Source: Lyngbya sp. PCC 8106 (GTDB lineage Bacteria > Cyanobacteriota > Cyanobacteriia > Cyanobacteriales > Microcoleaceae). From it: a stretch of DNA of 64,000 bases. This document shows, in pieces, positions 9,303-18,100 of the stretch (the stretch's first letter is position 1; every line of letters starts with the position of its first letter). Under the pieces are notes generated by a model. It saw nothing but the letters and a program-made list of their open reading frames with translations. It had not been told where the DNA came from and did not search any database. Location of the stretch: assembly GCF_000169095.1 (NCBI RefSeq), contig NZ_AAVU01000011.1:62001-126000 (forward strand). Direction: 5' to 3'. The translations under genes were made by a program, and so were the position numbers.

Positions 9303-9384
9303 GGGGGGCTAAGAATGGCTCTATTTCCCACTTTTTAAGGGGGACTAAGAATGGCTCTATTTCCCCCTTTTTAAGGGGGACTAA
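9303..9384. repeat. 36-bp tandem repeat with C/G-tract hairpins
   Basis: Two adjacent 36-bp units (9303-9338 and 9339-9374) and a partial third, each made of a G-tract, CTAAGAATGGCTCTATTTCC and a C-tract plus TTTTTAA. Each C-tract can pair with the next G-tract. An upstream CCCCCC-TTAAAAA-GGGGGG arm extends it. It is related to the C/G-tract palindromes scattered in cyanobacterial intergenic DNA. It could attenuate transcription between the GNAT fusion and the RTX gene. Confidence 0.7.
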
Positions 9385-9497
9385 GGGGGATCTCCAATGT
9401 TCGTTAACCGAGCAGTATTGAATTGGGTGGTTAGTCACTCTGTCATTTAAAACTTGAAAACACTGAAACTTTATCAAATTAGAGGAATTAATTGATT

Positions 9498-12400
9498 ATG
9501 CCACCATCAGAAAGCAATGATCCCAATTTCATCGCCCCAGTTACCAACCCCTTCGGACTGACGAAGGTGGGGAATAATGTTACACCCACCTTTGCCGATA
9601 TTGATAATGATGGGGACTTGGATGCTTTTATCGGGAATAGTGCTGGCAATACCCTGTTCTTCCGCAACACCGGAACTGCAGCTGCACCCACCTTTACCCT
9701 AGAAGCCACCAACCCCTTCGGACTGACTGATGTGGGTTTTTCTGCTGTCCCCACTTTTGCCGATATTGATAATGATGGGGACTTGGATGCTTTTGTCGGT
9801 AATACCACTGGCAATACCCTGTTTTTCCGCAAAACGGGAACTGCGACTGCACCCACCTTTACCCTAGAAGCCACCAACCCCTTCGGACTGACGAATGCGG
9901 GTTCGTTTGCTGCACCCACCTTTGCCGATATTGATGGGGATGGGGACTTGGATGCTTTTGTCAGTGAACGTAATGGCAATACCCTGTTTTTCCGCAACAC
10001 CGGAACTGCGGCTGCACCCACCTTTACCCAAGAAGCCACCAACCCCTTCGGACTGACAGATGTGGGGTCGTTTGTTAAACCCACCTTTGCCGATATTGAT
10101 AATGATGGGGACTTGGATGCTTTTGTCGGTGGAAAAAATGGTAATACCCTGTTCTACCGCAACACGGGAACTGATACTGCTCCCACCTTTACCCAAGAAG
10201 CCACCAACCCCTTCGGACTGACGGATGTGGGGGATTTTGCTGCCCCCACCTTTACCGATATAGATGGGGATGGGGACTTAGATGCTTTTGTCGGTAATAG
10301 TAATGGCAATACCCTGTTCTTTGAGAATGCTCCTGTTGTTGTTAATACTGCGCCCGTTGCCGTTGATGATGGATTCCTGAGCGAAACCAACTTTAACGAA
10401 CAAACTGGAACCAACAACCCCTTCAATGGCATTGATGTGGGTTATTCTAGTAGTCCCACCTTTGCTGATGTGGATGGAGATGGAGACCTTGATGCTGTTG
10501 TTGGGGGAGCTTTCGGCAATCTCAATTATTTTAAGAATACAGGCAGTACCACGGCTCCTATTTATGTACAACAAACAGGAACCAACAACCCCTTTGATGG
10601 CATTGTGGGTTCTCGTAAAACTCCCACCTTGGCTGATGTGGATGGAGATGGAGACCTTGATGCTGTTGTTGGGGATCGTTTCGGCAATCTCCAATATTTT
10701 AAGAATACAGGCAGTACCACGGCTCCTATTTATGTACAACAAACAGGAACCAACAACCCCTTTGATGGCATTGCTGTGGGTTCTTTTATCTCTCCCACCT
10801 TTGCTGATGTGGATGGAGATGGAGACCTTGATGCTCTTGTTGGCGATCGTTTCGGCAATCTCAATTATTTTGAGAATACAGGCACTACCACGGCTCCTAT
10901 TTATGTAGAACAAACAGGAACCAACAACCCCTTTGATGGCATTGATGTGGGTTCTTTTAGCTCTCCCACCTTCGCTGATGTGGATGGAGATGGAGACCTT
11001 GATGCTCTTGTTGGGGAATTTAACGGCAATCTCAATTATTTTGAGAATACAGGCAGTACCACGGCTCCTAGTTATGTAGAACAAACAGGAACCAACAACC
11101 CCTTTGATGGCATTGATGTGGGTTCTATTAGCACTCCCACCTTTGCTGATGTGGATGGAGATGGAGACCTTGATGCTCTTGTTGGGGAACGTTACGGCAA
11201 TCTCAATTATTTTGAGAATGATACCGTTGTCACCGCAGACCCCGCTTTCACCACTGATGAAGACACAAGTTTCACCACTGGCAATGTTCTCAATAACGAC
11301 ACCGACGCAGATGGGGATACTCTCACAGTTGATAGCATAGACACCACTGGCACTCTCGGTACTGTAACCAATAACGGTGATGGAACCTTCAGCTACGACC
11401 CCAACGGTCAATTTGAATCTCTCAATGATGGGGAAACAGCGACTGATACCTTTGCCTACACCATTTCTGATGGCAATGGTGGTACAGATACCGCAACTGT
11501 TACGGTTACTATTGATGGCGTAAACGATAATACCGCTCCCACAGGTTCACCTACTGCAACTTTAAGCAACACTGCTGAAGATACAGCTATTATCATTACT
11601 GCTGCTGACTTATTAACAGGTTTCAGCGATGTAGATGGTGATACCCTGTCTGTTGTTAACTTGACTGCTGATAACGGCACTTTAGTAGATAACGGCGATG
11701 GAACTTACACCTTCACTCCTGATGCTGACTTTAATGGTGCAGTTAATCTTGCCTACGATGTTACTGATGGAACAGCTTCCTTAACCGGACAAACTCAGAC
11801 TTTCTCTGTGACTGCTGTTAATGATGCTCCTGTTGGTTCACCTACTGCAACTTTAGGCGATACTGCTGAAGATACTGCTATTACTATTACTGCTGCTGAC
11901 TTATTAACAGGTTTCAGCGATGTAGATGGTGATACCCTGTCTGTTGCTAACTTGACTGCTGATAACGGCACTTTAGTAGATAACGGTGATGGAACTTATA
12001 CCTTCACTCCTGATGCTGACTTTAATGGTGCAGTTAATCTTGACTACGATGTTACTGATGGAACAGATACCTTAACCGGACAAACTCAGACTTTCTCCGT
12101 TACTGCTGTTAATGATGCTCCTGTTGCAGTTGATGACAGTGTAACTACTGATGAAGACACTGCTACCACAGGCAACATCCTCACCAACGATAATGACGCT
12201 GAAAATGACACCTTAACTGTGACTGAAGTTAATGGTCAAGCTGCGGATGTCGGTACTCAAGTTACTCTGGGTTCTGGTGCATTATTAACTCTCAATGCTG
12301 ATGGTTCCTACAATTACGACCCCAACGGTCAATTTGAAGCCCTCAATGATGGGGAGACCGATACTGACAGCTTTACCTACACCACTGCTGATGGCAATGG

Positions 12401-13139
12401 TGGTACAGATACGGCAACTGTTAATGTTACTATTGATGGCGTTACCGATAATACCCCTCCAGAAGCAGAGGATGACACCGCCAGTGCAGCTAAGAATACA
12501 GCTCAGACCATACCTGCTGCTGACTTACTCGCCAATGACACCGATGTTGATGGTGACATCCTCACGGTGACTGCTGTAAGCAACCCCATTAACGGTGCTG
12601 TTACTCTTAATGGGAACGGAGATGTGGTCTTTACTCCTGTTACAGGCTTTAGTGGTAATGCCACTTTTGATTACACCGTTTCTGACGGCATCGCCACAGA
12701 TATTGGTAGTGTGACTGTAGCAGTGGGTAATAACTTCTTTGGAGGCAATGGCAAAGATACTCTGACTGGCACTGCGGGTAATGATTTTATGTCTGGTGGT
12801 AATGGTTCAGATGAACTCTATGGCGGTGCGGGTGATGATACCCTCGGTGGTAATGGTAACGATACCAATGGCCGAGATCTCCTCGATGGAGGCCTCGGTA
12901 ACGACCTGTTAACGGGTGGTAACGGACCGGATGTTTTTGTCTTGGCTGCGGGTAACGGTACCGATACGATTACTGATTTTGAAAATCCTGATGATATTGG
13001 GTTAGCAGGTGGCTTGAGTTTCAGTGATTTGAGCTTCTCTGGTAATAACATCATCCTAACTTCGACTTCGGAAGTGTTAGCGACGTTAGTGGGTGTCGAT
13101 ACAACCACTTTAACTTCTAGCGATTTTATGACTGTTTAA
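9498..13139 (+). CDS. FG-GAP / cadherin-like / RTX secreted protein
   Basis: 1213 residues from the ATG at 9498; AGAGGA at 9481-9486 is a fair Shine-Dalgarno, and an in-frame TTG two codons upstream is less likely. It opens with two sets of FG-GAP-type calcium repeats: five of exactly 55 residues (PTFADIDNDGDLDAFVG core) and five of 56-57 residues (PTFADVDGDGDLDALVG core). Then come four or more cadherin-like/VCBS domains (about 580-1075), RTX nonapeptides (GGNGKDTLTGTAGNDFMSGG onward) and a hydrophobic C-terminal tail of the type I secretion kind. There is no N-terminal signal peptide. It is predicted to be extracellular, calcium-stabilised and perhaps adhesive. No type I exporter is in the window. 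From about 11545 on it is almost identical to the gene at 15105-18563. Confidence 0.85.
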   Translation: MPPSESNDPNFIAPVTNPFGLTKVGNNVTPTFADIDNDGDLDAFIGNSAGNTLFFRNTGTAAAPTFTLEATNPFGLTDVGFSAVPTFADIDNDGDLDAFVGNTTGNTLFFRKTGTATAPTFTLEATNPFGLTNAGSFAAPTFADIDGDGDLDAFVSERNGNTLFFRNTGTAAAPTFTQEATNPFGLTDVGSFVKPTFADIDNDGDLDAFVGGKNGNTLFYRNTGTDTAPTFTQEATNPFGLTDVGDFAAPTFTDIDGDGDLDAFVGNSNGNTLFFENAPVVVNTAPVAVDDGFLSETNFNEQTGTNNPFNGIDVGYSSSPTFADVDGDGDLDAVVGGAFGNLNYFKNTGSTTAPIYVQQTGTNNPFDGIVGSRKTPTLADVDGDGDLDAVVGDRFGNLQYFKNTGSTTAPIYVQQTGTNNPFDGIAVGSFISPTFADVDGDGDLDALVGDRFGNLNYFENTGTTTAPIYVEQTGTNNPFDGIDVGSFSSPTFADVDGDGDLDALVGEFNGNLNYFENTGSTTAPSYVEQTGTNNPFDGIDVGSISTPTFADVDGDGDLDALVGERYGNLNYFENDTVVTADPAFTTDEDTSFTTGNVLNNDTDADGDTLTVDSIDTTGTLGTVTNNGDGTFSYDPNGQFESLNDGETATDTFAYTISDGNGGTDTATVTVTIDGVNDNTAPTGSPTATLSNTAEDTAIIITAADLLTGFSDVDGDTLSVVNLTADNGTLVDNGDGTYTFTPDADFNGAVNLAYDVTDGTASLTGQTQTFSVTAVNDAPVGSPTATLGDTAEDTAITITAADLLTGFSDVDGDTLSVANLTADNGTLVDNGDGTYTFTPDADFNGAVNLDYDVTDGTDTLTGQTQTFSVTAVNDAPVAVDDSVTTDEDTATTGNILTNDNDAENDTLTVTEVNGQAADVGTQVTLGSGALLTLNADGSYNYDPNGQFEALNDGETDTDSFTYTTADGNGGTDTATVNVTIDGVTDNTPPEAEDDTASAAKNTAQTIPAADLLANDTDVDGDILTVTAVSNPINGAVTLNGNGDVVFTPVTGFSGNATFDYTVSDGIATDIGSVTVAVGNNFFGGNGKDTLTGTAGNDFMSGGNGSDELYGGAGDDTLGGNGNDTNGRDLLDGGLGNDLLTGGNGPDVFVLAAGNGTDTITDFENPDDIGLAGGLSFSDLSFSGNNIILTSTSEVLATLVGVDTTTLTSSDFMTV
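9543..10370 (+). repeat. five 165-bp tandem coding repeats
   Basis: The motif ACCAACCCCTTCGGACTGAC recurs at 9543, 9708, 9873, 10038 and 10203, exactly 165 bp apart, encoding a 55-residue FG-GAP unit. The exact spacing points to recent amplification. Confidence 0.9.
10407..11220 (+). repeat. five 168/171-bp tandem coding repeats
   Basis: GGAACCAACAACCCC recurs at 10407, 10578, 10746, 10917 and 11088, spaced 171, 168, 171 and 171 bp. The units encode 57-residue (one 56-residue) FG-GAP repeats related to, but distinct from, the 55-residue set before them. Confidence 0.9.
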
Positions 13140-13159
13140 GTTGAGTGGGAATTTTCATT
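11545..13159 (+). repeat. 1.6-kb near-identical block, copy 1
   Basis: Aligns without net gaps to 16969-18583 at a constant offset of 5424 bases. It covers the cadherin-like repeats, the RTX domain, the stop codon and about 20 bases beyond. Only scattered substitutions are seen (for example DLDYD for NLAYD). Confidence 0.85.
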
Positions 13160-13296
13160 CCCCTTTAAGTAGGCAGGGTCATTTCGTGAGAGTTTAGAGA
13201 TTAAGCTCAATTGACAGGGGAGAGAGTTAATGATCTCTCTTCTGTCATTGTCTGAAATATCCCTTTTTATTTTCGATAATGTGACGTTTCAACATT
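13140..13296. other. 3' flank of the first RTX gene
   Basis: Matches the 3' flank of the second RTX gene (18564 onward and 19025 onward) apart from small changes, and supplies the empty site for the insertion found there. It contains a hairpin (separate entry) and no coding potential. Confidence 0.6.
13213..13246 (+). terminator. hairpin downstream of first RTX gene
   Basis: GACAG-GG-GAGAGA pairs with TCTCTC-TT-CTGTC around TTAATGA-type loop bases. It lies 74 bases after the stop and is followed by a T-rich stretch about 20 bases on. It is a plausible terminator. In the second gene copy the right arm of this hairpin is split by an insertion at 18664. Confidence 0.5.
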
Positions 13297-13417
13297 AAGA
13301 AAAATCTAATTAAACCTCAGAAACTTACTTTTTTTAGCATCTATGAATGTTCCTAGCCCAACGGCTACGCCAGCGTTTGAAATCACTGCATCGCGTCAAT
13401 TTACCCCTTGGTTATAG
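13297..13417 (+). pseudogene. truncated 5' copy of the TIGR03032-like gene
   Basis: The 5' end of the gene at 13917 is repeated here with about 95% identity, from the last ~45 leader bases (AAACCTCAGAAACTTAC) through 24 codons: ATG at 13343, MNVPSPTATPAFEITASRQF then TPWL and a TAG at 13415. Homology stops exactly at GGTTA, where a TATAGCGC-type repeat begins. It is a relic of a third copy of the module, or of the duplication junction. It makes at most a 24-residue peptide. Confidence 0.8.
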
Positions 13418-13606
13418 CGCTACTTGAATCGGGAACAGGGAACAGCGCTTGCCTTGCGGCGGGCGCGGTTTCCGGCGAGACTTAGTTTGCAATCTTAGGG
13501 AACAGGGAACAGCAGACTATGAAAGCGGTGTGACCCTGCGGCTTTGTAAGCCGCCAAGGAATGCACACGCCTGAGAGGGTTTCAGAATTTAGAAATGTCC
13601 TAACCA
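13413..13606. repeat. mosaic repeat element with TATAGCGC end
   Basis: About 194 bp inserted between the truncated gene start and the second conserved leader. It begins TATAGCGC and carries GGGAACAGGGAACAG twice, AGCAGACTATGAAAGCGGTG, GCACACGCCTGAGAGG and TTTAGAAATG. The same words in similar order occur at 62284-62653. It is non-coding, possibly a MITE-like or composite intergenic repeat. Confidence 0.5.
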
Positions 13607-13916
13607 ATTTGCATAGAACTATAGCTGAAAGAAGACACGGTTTTGATTTTCCTGTCAATAACTCACTCTACAAACACCAACTTTTTTAAAAAATTACCCC
13701 TAATATAAACTTGAACCACTGGAATTGTAAAGGCTTTGTAAAGACTCAGTACAAATACGATGGGGTTATTGTATAACTTAATTTCAGGCTGTTAATATAA
13801 ATTTTTATTGATGTATAGTATTTTGTACGTCAAAAATCAAACAGGGGGAAATAAGCAGCTTTACTGCTACAAGAATATTCTGATTAAACCTCAGAAACTT
13901 ACCTTTTTTAGCATCT
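13607..13916 (+). repeat. conserved ~310-bp upstream region, copy 2
   Basis: Matches 6437-6747 end to end with no large gap and a length difference of one base. It ends at the start codon of the second TIGR03032-like gene. It probably contains the shared promoter and any regulator sites. Confidence 0.85.
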
Positions 13917-15011
13917 ATGAATGTTCCTAGTCCAACGGCTACGCCAGCCTTTGAAATCACTGCATCGCGTCAATTTACCCCTTGGTTAGCTGAACAACAT
14001 CTTAGTCTCGTCTTCACCACCTATCAAGCGGGAAAAATCTTTTTCATCGGCTTAAACCCAACCACTGGGCAGTTTTCCGTTTTCCAACGCACCTTTGAAC
14101 GCTGTATGGGGCTGTGCGTGAACGGAAACAGTCTCTATATGAGTAGCCTCTATCAACTGTGGCGGTTTGAAAATAGCCTCGAACCGGGACAAGTCTATGA
14201 TGGCTACGATGGGTTGTACGTGCCGCAAATGAGCTACATTACCGGAGATTTGGATATCCACGATGTTGCGGTTGCGAGTTCTCCGGTGACGTCACAGAAC
14301 AATCAACCCATCTTTATTAATACTCTGTTTAGTTGTCTAGCCACCGTCAGTTTTACCCACAGCTTTGTCCCCCTGTGGCAACCCCCGTTTATTTCCAAAC
14401 TGGCTGCCGAAGATCGTTGTCATCTCAACGGTTTGGCGATGGTCGAGGGAAAACCCAAATACGTCACTAGCGTTAGTCAGTCCGATGTGGCAGATGGTTG
14501 GCGGGACAAACGACACAATGGCGGATGCGTGATGGACATTGACAATAACGAAATTATTGTCAGTGGGTTAAGTATGCCCCATTCCCCCCGATGGCATCAA
14601 GACAAATTGTGGTTACTCAACTCAGGAACCGGAGAATTTGGCACCGTTGACCTAAAAACCGGAACCTTTGAACCCGTTGCCTTTTGTCCCGGTTACGGAC
14701 GAGGACTGGCAATGAACGGTAACTATGCTATCGTGGGACTCTCTAAACCCAGACACAACAAAACCTTTCAGGGGTTAAACCTAGACGAAAAATTAAACCA
14801 AAAACAAGCCGAACCCCGCTGTGGGTTAGCAATTATCGACCTCAGAAGCGGAGATGTGGTTCACAGCTTACGCATCGAAGGCATCATCGAAGAACTCTAC
14901 GATGTGGCCATCATCCCGGAAATGCGGCGACCAATGGCAATCGGACTCAAAAGCGACGAAATCCGACGCATGGTGTCGATAGGCATCAGGGAATCGTCAC
15001 CAGACAGGTGA
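13917..15011 (+). CDS. TIGR03032-like protein, stand-alone
   Basis: 364 residues, paralogous to the N-terminal part of the protein at 6748-9246 and starting with the same MNVPSPTATPA. Conserved blocks are LSLVFTTYQAGKIFFI, SYITGDLDIHDV, FVPLWQPPFISKL, AEDRCHLNGLAMVEGKP, GLSMPHSPRWHQDKLWLLNS, CPGYGRGLA and IEELYDVAI. The repeated beta-strand/turn pattern suggests a propeller-like fold. It lacks the GNAT domains of its paralogue and stops soon after IRRMVSIG. The family function is not established to my knowledge. It is followed by the second FG-GAP/RTX gene 93 bases downstream, so the two-gene order of the first module is kept. It has no signal peptide and is presumably cytoplasmic. Confidence 0.75.
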   Translation: MNVPSPTATPAFEITASRQFTPWLAEQHLSLVFTTYQAGKIFFIGLNPTTGQFSVFQRTFERCMGLCVNGNSLYMSSLYQLWRFENSLEPGQVYDGYDGLYVPQMSYITGDLDIHDVAVASSPVTSQNNQPIFINTLFSCLATVSFTHSFVPLWQPPFISKLAAEDRCHLNGLAMVEGKPKYVTSVSQSDVADGWRDKRHNGGCVMDIDNNEIIVSGLSMPHSPRWHQDKLWLLNSGTGEFGTVDLKTGTFEPVAFCPGYGRGLAMNGNYAIVGLSKPRHNKTFQGLNLDEKLNQKQAEPRCGLAIIDLRSGDVVHSLRIEGIIEELYDVAIIPEMRRPMAIGLKSDEIRRMVSIGIRESSPDR

Positions 15012-15050
15012 GGGAATGATTTAAACCCTCAAGACCAACAGACCAAAAAA

Positions 15051-15073
15051 GAGACGTTCCTGTAAAACGTCTC
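15051..15073 (+). promoter_or_regulatory. perfect 8-bp hairpin before second RTX gene
   Basis: GAGACGTT-CCTGTAA-AACGTCTC is a perfect inverted repeat 31 bases before the ATG at 15105 and 39 bases after the previous stop. No T-tract follows, so it may be a processing or attenuation site rather than a terminator. Confidence 0.4.
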
Positions 15074-15104
15074 CAGCAAAAAACTTAACAAGGTTAATAC
15101 AATT

Positions 15105-18100
15105 ATGACAAGCTCAATCAACTTATCCGACCTCAATGGTAGCAACGGCTTTGTGATTAATGGCATTGATATCTATGACTTTTCAGGCGGCTCAGTCAGC
15201 AGTGCGGGGGATGTCAACGGTGATGGCTTTGATGATGTGATTATTGGGTCATCCAGTGCCGACCCCAATGGCAATAGCCGCGCCGGAGAAAGCTATGTGG
15301 TGTTTGGTAGCAGCGTTGGCTTTAGCCCCAGTTTAGAGCTATCAAGCCTCAATGGCAGCAACGGTTTTGTGATTAATGGCATTGATGCCGATGACCTTTC
15401 AGGCGGCTCAGTCAGCAGTGCGGGGGATGTCAACGGCGATGGCTTTGATGATGTGATTATTGGGGCATCTGAGGCCTCCCTCAATGGCAATCGTTATGTC
15501 GGAGAAAGCTATGTGGTGTTTGGTAGTAGCGGTGGGTTTAGCTCCAGTTTAGACCTCTCGGGTCTCAATGGCAGTAACGGCTTTGTGATTAATGGCATTG
15601 ATGAGTTTGACTATTCAGGCCGAAGTGTCAGCAGTGCGGGGGATGTCAACGGCGATGGCTTTGATGATCTGATTATTGGGGCATCCTATGCCGACCCCAA
15701 TGGCAATAGTTTTGCCGGAGAAAGCTATGTGGTGTTTGGTAGCGACAGTGGGTTTAGCTCCAGTTTAGAGCTATCCACACTCGATGGCAGCAACGGCTTT
15801 GTGATTAATGGCATTGATGAGTTTGACAATTCAGGCCGCTGGGTCAGCAGTGCGGGGGATGTCAACGGCGATGGCTTTGATGATCTGATTATTGGGGCAA
15901 ACGGTGCCGACCCCAATGGCAATAGCAGTGCAGGAGAAAGCTATGTGGTGTTTGGTAGCGACAGTGGGTTTAGCCCTTTAGAGCTATCAAGCCTCAATGG
16001 CAGCAACGGTTTTGTGATTAATGGCATTGATGCCGATGACCAATCAGGCTTCTCAGTCAGCAGTGCGGGGGATGTCAACGGCGATGGCTTTGATGATCTG
16101 ATTATTGGGTCAAGAAATGCCGACTCCAATGGCAATAGCAACGCCGGAGAAAGCTATGTGGTGTTTGGTAGCGACAGTGGGTTTAGCTCCAGTTTAGAGT
16201 TATCAAGCCTCGATGGCAGCAACGGCTTTGTGATTAATGGCATTGATAGCTATGACCGTTCAGGCCTCTCAGTCAGCAGTGCGGGGGATGTCAACGGCGA
16301 TGGCTTTGATGATCTGATTATTGGGGCTTCCAGTGCCGACCCCAATGGCAATAGCAACGCCGGAGAAAGCTATGTGGTGTTTGGTAGTAGCGGTGGGTTT
16401 AGCCCTAGTTTAGAGTTATCCACACTCGATGGCAGCAACGGTTTTGTGATTAATGGCATTGATGGCAGTGACCGTTCAGGCGGCTCAGTCAGCAGTGCGG
16501 GGGATGTCAACGGCGATGGCTTTGATGATCTGATTATAGGGGCATACGGTGCCGACCCCAATGGCCAGAGTTTTGCAGGAGAAAGCTATGTGGTATTTGG
16601 TTTCAGTACACCCACAAATACTCCCCCGGTTGCAGTTGATGACAGTGTGAGTGCAGACGAAGATACAGCCACCTCTGGAAACGTTCTGGTCAACGACTCC
16701 GACAGCGATGGCGACCCCTTAATCGTCACAGAAATTAACGGCAATACTGCGGATGTCGGTACTCAAGTTACACTGGCTTCGGGCGCCTTGTTAACGGTTA
16801 ATGCTGACGGCACGTTCGACTACGATCCCAACGGTCAATTTGAATCTCTCAACGATGGGGAAACAGATACCGATAGTTTCACCTATACTGTTACCGATGG
16901 AACGGATAGCAGTAGCGCTACCGCCACCGTTACTATTGATGGTGTTACCGATAATACCGCTCCTGTTGGTTCACCCACTGCAACTTTAAGCAACACTGCT
17001 GAAGATACAGCTATTATCATTACTGCTGCTGACTTGTTAACAGGTTTCAGCGATGTAGATGGTGATACCCTGTCTGTTGTTAACTTGACTGCTGATAACG
17101 GCACTTTAGTAGATAACGGTGATGGAACTTATACCTTCACTCCTGATGCTGACTTTAATGGTGCAGTTAATCTTGACTACGATGTCACTGATGGAACAGC
17201 TTCCTTAACTGGACAAACTCAGACTTTCTCTGTGACTGCTGTTAACGATGCTCCTGTTGGTTCACCTACTGCAACTTTAGGCGATACTGCTGAAGATACT
17301 GCTATTACTATTACTGCTGCTGACTTGTTAACAGGTTTCAGTGATGTAGATGGTGATACCCTGTCTGTTGCTAACTTGACTGCTGATAACGGCACTTTAG
17401 TTGATAACGGCGATGGAACTTATACCTTCACCCCTGATGCTGACTTCAATGGTGCAGTTAATCTTGACTACGATGTTACTGATGGAACAGATACCTTAAC
17501 TGGACAAACTCAGACTTTCTCCGTTACTGCTGTTAATGATGCTCCTGTTGCAGTTGATGACAGTGTAACTACTGATGAAGACACTGCTACCACAGGCAAC
17601 ATCCTCACCAACGATAATGACGCTGAAAATGACACCTTAACTGTGACTGAAGTTAATGGTCAAGCTGCGGATGTCGGTACTCAAGTTACTCTGGGTTCTG
17701 GTGCATTATTAACTCTCAATGCCGATGGTTCCTACAATTACGACCCCAACGGTCAATTTGAAGTCCTCAATGATGGTGACACAGATACTGACAGCTTTAC
17801 CTACACCACTGATGATGGCAATGGTGGCACAGATACGGCAACTGTTACGGTTACTATTGATGGCGTTACCGATAATACCCCTCCTGTAGCAGTGGATGAC
17901 ACCGCCAGTGCAGCTAAGAATACAGCTCAGACCATACCTGCTGCTGACTTACTCGCCAATGACACTGATGCAGATGGAGATATCCTCACGGTGACTGCTG
18001 TGAGCAACCCCATTAACGGTGCTGTTGCTCTCAATACTAATGGTGATGTGGTCTTTACTCCTGCCACAGGCTTTAGTGGTAATGCCACTTTTGATTACAC

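Noticed and set aside
10278..11411. 377-codon minus-strand open frame
   Set aside because: Antisense shadow of the tandem FG-GAP repeats; its repeats follow the sense repeat period and it has no start context.
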